Of a stretch of 64,000 bases of DNA, positions 51,129 to 59,063 are shown piece by piece. Position numbers and translations under genes: made by a program. The stretch comes from Ferrovibrio terrae_A (GTDB lineage Bacteria; Pseudomonadota; Alphaproteobacteria; Ferrovibrionales; Ferrovibrionaceae), in NCBI RefSeq assembly GCF_943372915.1, contig NZ_CALSAN010000023.1:6927-70926 (forward strand), given 5' to 3'. Each line of letters opens with the position of its first letter. Positions within the stretch are counted from its first letter, which is position 1. The notes below the pieces were generated by a model. The model was not told the origin of the DNA. It saw nothing but the letters and a program-made list of their open reading frames with translations, and did not search any database.

Positions 51129-51728
51129 TCAGTTCGGGCTGGTGGCGATCATCGAGGGCCGCTGGTCGGCGATATCCTGCCAGGCGGCCAGGGCCGGATA
51201 CTGTTGCCGCCAGGGCAGGTCGGGATGGCGATAGTCGAGATAGCCCAGCGCGCAGGCCAGGGCGATATCGCCCAGATCAAACCGCGCGGGCGGCAGCACG
51301 AAGCTGGTGGCGATATGCGCCAGGCCGCGGATCACCGCCGTGCGCTGCCGCATGACCCAGTCATCCCACTGGCCGGCAGCGGGGCGGCGGCGTTCGATCA
51401 CGGCGATGAAACTGGCATCGATCAGCCCCTGACACAGGCCGCTGCGCACCAGCAGTTCCATGCGTGCCGGACCATCGGGTGGCAGCAGGTAGGGATGCCC
51501 GCCCAGCATGTCGAGTACCTGGATGATGCCGTCGCTTTCCGTCACCACCGCGCCGCTATCGGTCACCAGGGTCGGTACCTTGGACAGCGGATTGAGCGCC
51601 ACCAACTCGGCCGGGCTGGCCCAGGGATCGGTCTCGACGAAGGTGACGCGACCGGCCAACCCCTTCTCCAGCACGGCGACACGGGCCTTGCGGGCATAGG
51701 GTGAGGTGGCGTTGAAAAACAGCTGCAT
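51129..51728 (-). CDS. Glutathione S-transferase family protein
   Basis: A 199-residue GST with N-domain LFFNATSPYARKARVAVLE, NPLSKVPTLVTDSGAVVTES, and a helical C-domain containing IALACALGYLDYRHPD in place of the usual capping aspartate motif. Close to mmsA and the nitronate monooxygenase gene but with no overlap. Confidence 0.9.
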   Translation of the reverse strand: MQLFFNATSPYARKARVAVLEKGLAGRVTFVETDPWASPAELVALNPLSKVPTLVTDSGAVVTESDGIIQVLDMLGGHPYLLPPDGPARMELLVRSGLCQGLIDASFIAVIERRRPAAGQWDDWVMRQRTAVIRGLAHIATSFVLPPARFDLGDIALACALGYLDYRHPDLPWRQQYPALAAWQDIADQRPSMIATSPN

Positions 51729-51772
51729 GCTTGTCTCTTTTTTTTAAGCCCGGGGAGGCAATGGAGTGATGG

Positions 51773-52753
51773 TCAGGCGGCGAGCTGGCCGGACAGGCGG
51801 ATCAGGATGTCCTCGGCCTCGCTCACCATGGTTTCCACCACGTTGCGTGCCGAAACCACTTCGGTGATGGTATCGGCCGCTTCGCCGGCGATCACGGCGG
51901 CAATGCTGAAATCGCCGGCCGCGCGCGCCTCGCGATAGCGCACGGCTTCCTCGCGTACATTGCGCATCAGCTCCACCTCGCGGCCCATCCAGCGGCGCGC
52001 ATGGTCGTTGACCAGGCAGCGGCCGTTGAACGGCGCCGGCCAGATATTCTCGCGCGAGATATCGAACACAATGCTGCGCGCGGTGTCGTCGCCCGAGGCC
52101 GCGCAGATGCGCGCCTTGGCCTGCGGAAAACCAGCGGCCTCATGGGTGGCGTAGAACCGCGTGCCGACCAGCACGCCGGCCGCGCCCAGGCTGAGCGCCG
52201 CCGCCAGGCCGCGCCCGTCGCCGATGCCGCCGGCCGCCACCACCGGCAGCATCGCCGGCACGGCATCGACCACCGCCGGCACCAGGCCCAGCGTGCCGCG
52301 CGACACGCCATGCCCACCGGCCTCGCCACCCTGGGCGACAATGATATCGGCGCCTTCGGCTGCCGCCTGCCGGGCCATCGCCACGGTCTGCACCTGGCAG
52401 ATCGCCAGCGCGCCGGCGGCCTTGATCTTGTCGATGAACGGGGTCGGATCGCCAAATGACAGCATCACCGCCGCCGGGCGGCTTTCCAATGCCAGATCAA
52501 GCAGCTGCGGCTGCTTGGCCAGACTCCAGGTGATGAAGCCGATGCCATGGGGCCGCTGCACCGGCCGGGCCTGCAGCACGGCCATCTCGCGGCGCAGCCA
52601 GGCCTCGTCGCCATAGCCGCCCCCCAGCATGCCAAAACCGCCAGCGGCACTGACCGCATCGCAGAGCTTCGCATCGGCCACCAGATCCATCGGGGCGAGC
52701 AGCACGGGATGCTGGATGTTGAGGCGGCGGGTCAGCGCGGTGGACAGCGTCAT
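51773..52753 (-). CDS. Nitronate monooxygenase family flavoprotein
   Basis: A 326-residue FMN-dependent TIM barrel of the 2-nitropropane-dioxygenase group: NIQHPVLLAPMDLVADAKL at the start, SAAGGFGMLGGGYGD, VAQGGEAGGHG, PVVAAGGIGDGRGLAAAL and VLVGTRFYAT for FMN binding. It oxidises alkyl nitronates or related toxins. Divergent from a LysR gene that probably regulates it. The eight residues upstream of MTLSTALTRR were excluded. Confidence 0.9.
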   Translation of the reverse strand: MTLSTALTRRLNIQHPVLLAPMDLVADAKLCDAVSAAGGFGMLGGGYGDEAWLRREMAVLQARPVQRPHGIGFITWSLAKQPQLLDLALESRPAAVMLSFGDPTPFIDKIKAAGALAICQVQTVAMARQAAAEGADIIVAQGGEAGGHGVSRGTLGLVPAVVDAVPAMLPVVAAGGIGDGRGLAAALSLGAAGVLVGTRFYATHEAAGFPQAKARICAASGDDTARSIVFDISRENIWPAPFNGRCLVNDHARRWMGREVELMRNVREEAVRYREARAAGDFSIAAVIAGEAADTITEVVSARNVVETMVSEAEDILIRLSGQLAA

Positions 52754-52814
52754 GGCGGGTCTCCGAGGCGTCAGCAAGAAAGTGCTGGCAGACTAGCCTC
52801 AACGTGATATTCTT

Positions 52815-52836
52815 AATAATGATTATTACCAATAAT
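52815..52836. promoter_or_regulatory. Three AATAAT/ATTATT half-sites in the LysR divergon
   Basis: AATAAT-G-ATTATT-ACC-AATAAT: two overlapping palindromes in the 123 bp between the nitronate monooxygenase and lysR starts. This spaced arrangement fits LysR recognition and activation half-sites. Confidence 0.5.
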
Positions 52837-52876
52837 AGACATCGTTTTTACAGATAGTCAGTTTGTCAGGTATCCC

Positions 52877-53758
52877 ATGGATCTGTCCGATCTCGCCTTC
52901 TTCTCCGCCGTCGCCCGTTGCGGCAGCATCTCCAAGGCCGCGCAGCAGCTCAACACCGTGCAGTCGAACGTGACCATGCGCATCAAGCTGATGGAGGAGC
53001 GGCTCGGCACGCCGCTGTTCAACCGCCACAGCCGCGGCGTCAGCGTCACCAATGCCGGCCAGCGCCTCCTGCCCTATGCCGAACAGATCGCCGCCCTGGT
53101 GGCCGATGCGACCCGCGCCGCCTGCGACGACGGCACCGCGCGCGGCCCGCTGCCGATCGGTGCCATGGAAACCACTGCCGCCGTGCGCCTGCCGCCGGTG
53201 CTGGCGAAATTCCATGCGCAGTATCCCGATGTCGAACTCGACATCACCACCGGGCCGACCGCCACCCTGCTGGAAAAGGTGCTGGATCACAGCCTGAGCG
53301 GTGCGTTCGTCGCCGCCCCCGTGGCGCATCCGGAACTGGTGGCCACGCCGGTGTTCCGCGAGGAGCTGGTACTGGCGATGGCAAAGAGCTGGCCCGATAT
53401 CGCCAGCTACCGCCAGGCCAACCGCACGCTGACCGTGGTGGTGTTCCGCAGCGGTTGCTCCTACCGCCAGCGGCTGGAGCAGTATGTCTCCAGCCAGGGC
53501 TGGCTGCCGGTGCGGCGGCTGGAATTCGGCACCGTGGAAGGCATCCTGGGCTGTGTCGCCGCCAATGTCGGCATCAGCCTGCTGCCGAGAGCCGCGATCA
53601 CCCGCAGCGCCATCGGCAAATCCGTGCGCATCGAGGCGATTCCGCAACGCGAGGCCATGGTGGATACGGTGTTCGTGCAGCGCCGCGATGCCTATGCCGG
53701 CGCCGCCATGCGCGCCTTCATGGCCAGCTGTGCGGACGCTGCGGAAACCGGAAATTAG
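52877..53758 (+). CDS. LysR-family transcriptional regulator
   Basis: A 293-residue LTTR: N-terminal HTH (MDLSDLAFFSAVARCGSISK and the helix RCGSISKAAQQLNTVQSNVT) and an effector domain (LPIGAMETTAAVRLPPVLAK). Divergent from nitronate monooxygenase, with half-sites in between. It is the only obvious regulator of that gene. The stop codon forms part of the next palindrome. Confidence 0.9.
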   Translation: MDLSDLAFFSAVARCGSISKAAQQLNTVQSNVTMRIKLMEERLGTPLFNRHSRGVSVTNAGQRLLPYAEQIAALVADATRAACDDGTARGPLPIGAMETTAAVRLPPVLAKFHAQYPDVELDITTGPTATLLEKVLDHSLSGAFVAAPVAHPELVATPVFREELVLAMAKSWPDIASYRQANRTLTVVVFRSGCSYRQRLEQYVSSQGWLPVRRLEFGTVEGILGCVAANVGISLLPRAAITRSAIGKSVRIEAIPQREAMVDTVFVQRRDAYAGAAMRAFMASCADAAETGN

Positions 53759-53784
53759 AATTTTATTCTAGAATATTATTCTAG
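53756..53784. promoter_or_regulatory. Two overlapping palindromes upstream of tetR-DUF4442
   Basis: TAGAAT-TTT-ATTCTA (53756-53770) and CTAGAAT-ATT-ATTCTAG (53768-53784) share their edge and are spaced 13 bp. The first includes the lysR stop codon, the second lies 22 bp before tetR. The arrangement suggests cooperative binding of two TetR dimers. Confidence 0.7.
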
Positions 53785-53805
53785 CCTGAGCTATATAAGC
53801 CGGGC

Positions 53806-54459
53806 ATGCCTGCCAAAGCCCTGCGCAAGACTGCCAAACCTGTTGCCGAGACGGCCAGCGATACCGGCGGCAGCCGCCAGCGCGCCCTGATCGCCGCACT
53901 GGCGCTGTTCGATGCGCAGGGTGTGGATGCCACCACCATCGAGCAGGTGCGCGATGCCGCCGCCGTATCGGTCGGCAGCCTGTATCACCATTTCGGCAGT
54001 CGCGAGGGCCTGGTCGCGGCGCTGTATGAAGACCTGCTGGGCCGTTATCGCACCGAACTGGCCGCCGCACTGGCGCGGCATGACCATACCCGCGCCCTGC
54101 TGGATGCGTTTATCACCACCCATATCGACTGGTCGATGCGCCATCCGGCGGCCGCGCGCTTTCTGGCCGAGTATCGCCACCATCGCGCCGTCAGCGAAGC
54201 CGAAAGCCGCCTGCAGCAGGGCACCGCCGATTTCCTGCGGCCGCTGCTGCGGCTGCTCAAGCCTGCCATCACCGCCGGCATTCTCAAGCCGCTGCCACCC
54301 GAACTGCTGCTTAGTCTGGTGATCGGCCCGGTGCAGACCTGGCTGCGCATGCAGCGCAGCGGTGCGGCCAGCCTCAGACCCGCCAGTGCCGCGCAGAAAC
54401 TGTCTGACCTGATCTGGGAGGCCATCGCCGTCCCGCCCAGCAAGAGGAAACTCAAATGA
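53806..54459 (+). CDS. TetR/AcrR-family transcriptional regulator
   Basis: A 217-residue TetR protein with an N-terminal basic stretch, the HTH ALFDAQGVDATTIEQVRDAA and recognition helix AAAVSVGSLYHHFGSREGLV, and a helical effector domain. It overlaps the DUF4442 gene by ATGA, so both are likely self-regulated from the two palindromes upstream. Confidence 0.92.
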   Translation: MPAKALRKTAKPVAETASDTGGSRQRALIAALALFDAQGVDATTIEQVRDAAAVSVGSLYHHFGSREGLVAALYEDLLGRYRTELAAALARHDHTRALLDAFITTHIDWSMRHPAAARFLAEYRHHRAVSEAESRLQQGTADFLRPLLRLLKPAITAGILKPLPPELLLSLVIGPVQTWLRMQRSGAASLRPASAAQKLSDLIWEAIAVPPSKRKLK

Positions 54460-54953
54460 CGATTGCCGCGCTCCCGGTTGACGCCGTGCCCGCACAAGCC
54501 ACGGTGCTGAAGCAGTGGGCCGGCCTGTGCCGCCTGCCCTTCGGCCGCCATCTGTTCAACCTGATGATCGGCCTGACCGTGCCCTATGCCGCCACCATCG
54601 GGCCGCAGGTGGTGGAGCTGGTGCCGGGCTATGCCCGTGCCCGCATGACCGACCGGCGCCGCGTGCGCAACCATCTGCGCTCGCTGCATGCGGTGGCGCT
54701 GACCAACCTGGCGGAACTGACCGCCAATCTGGCGCTGATGAGCCGCCAGCCCGCGAAAGGCACGCGCTGGATCGTCACCGGCTTTGACAGCGACTACCTG
54801 AAGAAGGCGCGCGGCCCGATCACGGCCGAATGCCGGATCGCGCCGCTCGACTGGTCAGTGGCGCAGCCGCTGGATGGTCTGGTCGAACTGCGCGATGCCG
54901 GCGGCGATATGGTGATGGTGGCGCGTCCGCGCTGGCGCATCGGGCCGGCATAG
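54456..54953 (+). CDS. DUF4442 hotdog-fold protein
   Basis: A 165-residue protein of the DUF4442/PaaI-like thioesterase group: IGLTVPYAATIGPQVVELVP, RRRVRNHLRSLHAVALTNLA and LTANLALMSRQPAKGT. The family is thought to act on acyl-CoA or acyl carriers, but this has not been shown for DUF4442. Translationally coupled to its TetR regulator, as often for acyl-CoA-responsive TetR genes. Confidence 0.85.
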   Translation: MTIAALPVDAVPAQATVLKQWAGLCRLPFGRHLFNLMIGLTVPYAATIGPQVVELVPGYARARMTDRRRVRNHLRSLHAVALTNLAELTANLALMSRQPAKGTRWIVTGFDSDYLKKARGPITAECRIAPLDWSVAQPLDGLVELRDAGGDMVMVARPRWRIGPA

Positions 54954-55019
54954 CCCCGTTACAAGGGGCCATGACGAAAGATAGCATAAAGATCACAACA
55001 GGCTTCGGCCTGCCAAAGC

Positions 55020-55044
55020 GGAACCTCTGGGCTGTAGATGGGTT
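55020..55044 (+). promoter_or_regulatory. EcfG-like general-stress promoter of the DUF4142 gene
   Basis: GGAAC (55020-55024), 16 bp spacer, GGTT (55041-55044), against the alphaproteobacterial EcfG consensus GGAAC-N16/17-CGTT. Starts about 65 bp before the ATG. One mismatch in the -10. Confidence 0.55.
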
Positions 55045-55108
55045 GAACTAAACCCGGGATAAAACGCCGCAGTCACTGCTGGCGTCCCAACAGACTTGGA
55101 GTACACCC

Positions 55109-55693
55109 ATGATCCATATCCGCAAGTTTGCCCTGCTTGGCGCCAGCGCCCTGGTGGCCACCGGCTTCATCGCTGCGCCTGTGCTGGCGCAGACCACCCA
55201 GTATCCGTCCACCACGACGCAGAAGAGCCGGGCGACGAGCGCCAAGCCGCTCGGGACCACGGATTACCTGGCGTCGGCGCGAACCGCAGACCTGTTTGAA
55301 GTCGAGGCGAGCAAGATCGCCGTTCAACGCGCCCAGAACAAGCAGGTGCGCGACTATGCCCAGCGCGTGCTGGATGATCACATGCTGTCGTCGCCCAAGC
55401 TGAACGACGCGGCGATCCAGGCTGGCCTGACGCCGACCACACCGCTGCTGACGGTGAAGCAGGCGGCCAAGCTGAATGAGCTGCAGAAAGCCTCGCTCAG
55501 CAGCTTCGACAAGAACTATATCCTGTCGCAGATCGACGTGCACGAGCATGAGCTGCGCCTGCATACCAATTATGCCCGCACGGGTGATGCCGCCGCGATC
55601 AAGAGCAACACGACAGTGATGATGCCTTTGGTGCGCAAGCATATTGATGACGCCAGGCAGATTTCCGGTGCGCTGGCGAACAACGCGTCGTAA
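55109..55693 (+). CDS. DUF4142 domain exported protein
   Basis: A 194-residue protein with a signal peptide ending near VLAQ (residue 28) and the DUF4142 helical bundle: DYLASARTADLFEVEASKIAV, NKQVRDYAQRVLDDHMLSS and a C-terminal helical hairpin ending VRKHIDDARQISGAL. Members are ferritin-like, stress-induced periplasmic proteins. An EcfG-type promoter upstream fits. Ends at a terminator. Confidence 0.88.
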   Translation: MIHIRKFALLGASALVATGFIAAPVLAQTTQYPSTTTQKSRATSAKPLGTTDYLASARTADLFEVEASKIAVQRAQNKQVRDYAQRVLDDHMLSSPKLNDAAIQAGLTPTTPLLTVKQAAKLNELQKASLSSFDKNYILSQIDVHEHELRLHTNYARTGDAAAIKSNTTVMMPLVRKHIDDARQISGALANNAS

Positions 55694-55715
55694 CGCCGCC
55701 CTGTCTTGAATAGAG

Positions 55716-55750
55716 AAAGCCGCCCGCACGCGAGTGCCGGGCGGCTTTTT
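55716..55750. terminator. Bidirectional terminator between DUF4142 and kdsA
   Basis: Stem GCCGCCCGCAC with near-complement (one bulge) and loop GCGA, flanked by A- and T-tracts, between the convergent genes. It can end both transcripts. Confidence 0.85.
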
Positions 55751-55764
55751 CACATGCCGCCGGC

Positions 55765-56619
55765 TTACTGGGCGGCGGCGTAGAGTGCCTTCAGTTTCGT
55801 CAACACGGCCCGCGCGCCATCGAGCGGCAGGCAGCTCGGCCCGTCGCATTTGGCATTGTCGGGATCAGGGTGGAATTCCAGGAACACGCCATCGGCACCG
55901 GCGGCAATCGCCGCGGCTGCGATCACCGCGACGCCTTCACGGCGGCCACCGGCGGCGACGCCGCCGCCCGCAACCTCGCGCGCGCCGGGCAACTGCACGG
56001 CATGGGTAGCATCGATGGTCACCGGCACGCCGAACTTTTTCATTTCCGGGATTGCCAGCATGTCGACGATCAGATTGTTGTAACCGAAGGCGGCACCGCG
56101 CTCGCACAGGATGGTCATGCCCGGACCGGCTGCCTGCTCGATCTTATGCAGGATGCTCTTGCAGTCCCACGGGGCGAGAAACTGTGCCTTTTTAACGTGG
56201 AGCAGGCCGCCATGCTTCTGCGTCGCGCGCGCCGAGGCCACGATCAGGTCGGTCTGCCGCACCAGGAAGGCGGGAATCTGCACCAGGTCGGCCACGGCCG
56301 CCACCGGTTCGGCCTGATCCACTTCATGCAGGTCGGTGGCGATCGGCACCTTCAGCTTGTCTTTGACGGCGGCCAGGATCTTCAGGCCCTCCTCCAGGCC
56401 GGGACCGCGAAAGCTGTTGATCGAGGAGCGGTTGGCCTTGTCGAAGCTGGCCTTGAACACAAACGGCAGGCCCAGCTCGCTGGTGATCGCCTTCAGCTCG
56501 GTGGCCGTGGCCATCGCCAGGTCGAGATCCTCCAGCACATTGAGGCCGAGGATGCAGAACAGCCCCTTGCCGTCACCGATCGACAGATTCCATTTATCCA
56601 GGGTCAGCGTTGCCATCAT
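55765..56619 (-). CDS. kdsA: 3-deoxy-8-phosphooctulonate synthase KdsA, metal-independent type
   Basis: KdsA condenses phosphoenolpyruvate and arabinose-5-phosphate to KDO-8-P for lipid A-core. The 284-residue protein shows FVFKASFDKANRSSINSF, GPGLEEGLKIL, LVQIPAFLVRQTDLI, ILCERGAAFGYNNLIVDML and FLEFHPDPDNAKCDGPSCL. At the diagnostic site it has Asn27 (LGLNVLED), like Escherichia coli, instead of the Cys of metal-dependent enzymes. Starts with MM; either Met could be used. Confidence 0.95.
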   Translation of the reverse strand: MMATLTLDKWNLSIGDGKGLFCILGLNVLEDLDLAMATATELKAITSELGLPFVFKASFDKANRSSINSFRGPGLEEGLKILAAVKDKLKVPIATDLHEVDQAEPVAAVADLVQIPAFLVRQTDLIVASARATQKHGGLLHVKKAQFLAPWDCKSILHKIEQAAGPGMTILCERGAAFGYNNLIVDMLAIPEMKKFGVPVTIDATHAVQLPGAREVAGGGVAAGGRREGVAVIAAAAIAAGADGVFLEFHPDPDNAKCDGPSCLPLDGARAVLTKLKALYAAAQ

Positions 56620-56719
56620 CCATCTCCGCAGGTGGCCGCAACGGCGGCGGCCAGATCGGCGGGATTGTGACGCAAGCGGGCCGGATTTGCGATATCCGGC
56701 CGCTCCTAAACTGGCAGCC

Positions 56720-57430
56720 TCAGGCCGCCGGCGGCGTGAGGTAGAAGCCCGTGACCGGCTCGATCCACACCAGGTGGTCTTCTACCGCCTTCACACCGGC
56801 AATGGCGCCGGCCAGCACCTTCAGCGCGACACGCTCGCGTTCGTCGAAGATCGTGCCCCACAGATGCACCACGCCGTTGCGCACCACGATGCTGGTGCTG
56901 CCCAGCGGCGCCCAGTCCTGCTTGCGCAGCTCGGTCATGATCTGCTGCTGGATATGCGCATCGGCATCACTCGTGGGCCGCAACTCGCCCAGCACGCCGG
57001 CCAGTGCATGCATTAGGTTGGCCCGGCTGACAATGCCGACCACCTTGCCGGCGCGCAGCACCGGCACCCGCTTGACGCGGCGCTTTTCCATGATGCGGAC
57101 AATCTCGGCCAGCGGCGCATCCTCGCTCACCGTGGCAACATCGGTGGTCATGATCTCGCCCACCATGCGGGCATGGCTGCGGGTGTAGTCTTCCGCGCCG
57201 CGACCGGGCCCGAGCAGCAGCTGCAGCCAGTGCGGCCGGCGCTTGTCGGTGCCGGTTTCGCTGCGCCGCAGGAAATCGCCCTCGGTGACCAGGCCGACCA
57301 TGTTGCCCGCCTGGTCGACCACCGGCAGGCCACTGATCCGGCGCTGTAGCATCTGCTGCACCGCATGGGCGACAGTATCCTCGGCGCGAACGCTGTGGAC
57401 AGGAACGGTCATGATATCGGCGGCTTTCAT
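56720..57430 (-). CDS. CBS-pair plus BON domain protein
   Basis: A 236-residue cytoplasmic protein: CBS1 (IMTVPVHSVRAEDTVAHAV, RISGLPVVDQAGNMVGLVTE), CBS2 (IMTTDVATVSEDAPLAEIVR, VKRVPVLRAGKVVGIVSRAN), then a BON-like domain (IVVRNGVVHLWGTIFDERER). CBS pairs bind adenylates; BON binds phospholipid or other proteins. The GGAG 7-8 nt upstream selects the ATG at 57430 over two upstream in-frame ATGs. Confidence 0.9.
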   Translation of the reverse strand: MKAADIMTVPVHSVRAEDTVAHAVQQMLQRRISGLPVVDQAGNMVGLVTEGDFLRRSETGTDKRRPHWLQLLLGPGRGAEDYTRSHARMVGEIMTTDVATVSEDAPLAEIVRIMEKRRVKRVPVLRAGKVVGIVSRANLMHALAGVLGELRPTSDADAHIQQQIMTELRKQDWAPLGSTSIVVRNGVVHLWGTIFDERERVALKVLAGAIAGVKAVEDHLVWIEPVTGFYLTPPAA

Positions 57431-57508
57431 GGGCATCTCCATCGGGATGCCGCATCCTCGCGCCGGCCGCCCGGCGCCGCCTTGATCCGTGTCAAAATGC
57501 AGGCGCTT

Positions 57509-58324
57509 TCACGCCGCCGCCAGGCCCCGCAACAGCGCCTCGCTGGCGGCATTGGCCGGCAGGAAGGTCTCGATCCGCAGATCCTGCAGCGTGACATCCT
57601 GCGGCGTGCCGAAGGTGGCGATCATGGTGATCAGATCCAGCACCAGGCCGTCCTTCTCGATGGCAAAGGTGAGCAGCGGGCGCGGCTCGGACTCCCAGTC
57701 GACGCTGCGCCACAGCGCGTCCACGTCGGGATAGCCGCGCACCTCGGCCAGCACGGCGGCGGCGGCGGGGCTGTCCATTGCCTCGCGCTGCAGCCGGTGC
57801 AGCAGCGCGCCGGCCACATCGCGCCAGTTGCGGATGTAGGGCCTGGCGCCATTGGGGTGCAGCGGCAGGGTCATGAAATTCACCGGTCGCGCCGGATCGC
57901 GGCCGGCACCAAGCAGGAAGCCGATCATGCGCTGCGCCGCCTGGTTGGCCAGCTGCACGGTCCAGCCGGCATCGACCACGACGGCGGGAAACGGTTCATG
58001 CTGTTTCAGCAGCAGATCGAGGGCATGGCGCGCCTCGGCCAGATGCGGCGCATCCAGGCCGCTTTCGCGATAGGCGGCGGCAAAGCCGGCCGCATGCAGC
58101 AGACGGTTGCGTTCGCGCAGCGGCATGTCCAGCAGCTCGGCCAGATGCAGCACCATCTGGCGGCTGGGCCGCGCACGGCCGGATTCCAGGAAGCTGACAT
58201 GGCGCTGCGACACGCTGCCCGTCTCGGCCAGTTCCAGCTGGCTGAAGCCGCGGCGGCGGCGCCACTGCCGCATCAATGTACCGAAGCCAGCCCCGGGCCC
58301 GCCCTGCAGCGCCACGTCACTCAT
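57509..58324 (-). CDS. XRE/MmyB-type transcriptional regulator
   Basis: A 271-residue regulator: N-terminal HTH (FGTLMRQWRRRRGFSQLELA, SVSQRHVSFLESGRARPSRQ) and a C-terminal MmyB-like ligand-binding domain (VVVDAGWTVQLANQAAQRMI, VDWESEPRPLLTFAI). Such regulators often respond to acyl groups or lipids. The GGGAGG 7 nt before the ATG at 58324 chooses this start over ones further upstream. Confidence 0.88.
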   Translation of the reverse strand: MSDVALQGGPGAGFGTLMRQWRRRRGFSQLELAETGSVSQRHVSFLESGRARPSRQMVLHLAELLDMPLRERNRLLHAAGFAAAYRESGLDAPHLAEARHALDLLLKQHEPFPAVVVDAGWTVQLANQAAQRMIGFLLGAGRDPARPVNFMTLPLHPNGARPYIRNWRDVAGALLHRLQREAMDSPAAAAVLAEVRGYPDVDALWRSVDWESEPRPLLTFAIEKDGLVLDLITMIATFGTPQDVTLQDLRIETFLPANAASEALLRGLAAA

Positions 58325-58405
58325 CGGCATGCCTCCCGCCTGTTTGCCTGCAGTGTGTGAAAGCACGGGGCGGCCTGTCTACCGCCCGTGCCACCTTCAG
58401 AAGGG

Positions 58406-58828
58406 TCAGGCCGCCAGCGGCGTTGTACCGCCGCGCAGCACCCGCAGCTTCCACAGCCCGATCAGTGCCGTATCCAGCGCCACCACGGCGAGCGCGACGA
58501 TGCCCCAGCTGCTGAAGCTGGCAGGAAACGCCGCCACCAGCGCAAACGTGCCCAGCACCCAGCCGGCATCGGCCACTGCGCTGACCAGCAGCACCGGGCG
58601 GTCCAGCCCGGGCCGGGCGGCCGCCAGCAGCAGGATGCCGGCATAGGCGACCAGCAGGATGCCCAGCTCCCACAGCACCGTGGCGGTGGGCAGGCCCAGG
58701 ACGATGTCCTGTTGCGGCAGCAGGAAACCGGCCAGCCAGGCCGGGGCGATCAGGCCAGGCAGGCCGCAGGCGAAGCACAGGGCGGCGTCAAAGCGGAGGA
58801 TCGTGGCAATCCGGGCATTGGAGATCAT
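58406..58828 (-). CDS. Small integral membrane protein, unknown
   Basis: A 140-residue protein with about four transmembrane helices (LRFDAALCFACGLPGLIAPA, TVLWELGILLVAYAGILLL, VLLVSAVADAGWVLGTFALV, GIVALAVVALDTALIGLWKL) and almost no loops. I do not recognise the family. It may be coregulated with the XRE gene that follows it after 81 bp on the same strand. Confidence 0.7.
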   Translation of the reverse strand: MISNARIATILRFDAALCFACGLPGLIAPAWLAGFLLPQQDIVLGLPTATVLWELGILLVAYAGILLLAAARPGLDRPVLLVSAVADAGWVLGTFALVAAFPASFSSWGIVALAVVALDTALIGLWKLRVLRGGTTPLAA

Positions 58829-58859
58829 GGTCAGGCTCCTGTTCAGGGTGGAACTGGAG

Positions 58860-59060
58860 TGATTATCAAATCAGATCAGCAGGTTAACAATTACCATGCA
58901 GGTAATAGCCAGGTTATCGGGGTTCTTTATTTAACAATAATATGATGTTATAAATTATATAATCTCATAATTTTACGTATTAATATCTTGACTCTCATAT
59001 CTGCACGTTAAATAAAATATTCCACACAGCAACGATGCTGGCCACGAAAGGGCTGGGCGT
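58860..59060. other. AT-rich intergenic region upstream of cysG
   Basis: The 235 bp between the membrane protein gene and cysG contain a markedly AT-rich stretch (around 58925-59025) with runs such as AATAATATGATGTTATAAAT. It is the only likely promoter space for the sulfate-assimilation operon. I see no clear -35/-10 pair or T-box-like element. Confidence 0.6.
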
Positions 59061-59063
59061 GCC

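Noticed and set aside
58860..59060. AT-rich stretch as replication origin or mobile-element scar
   Set aside because: No DnaA-box cluster, no inverted termini and no replication genes nearby; more simply a promoter region.
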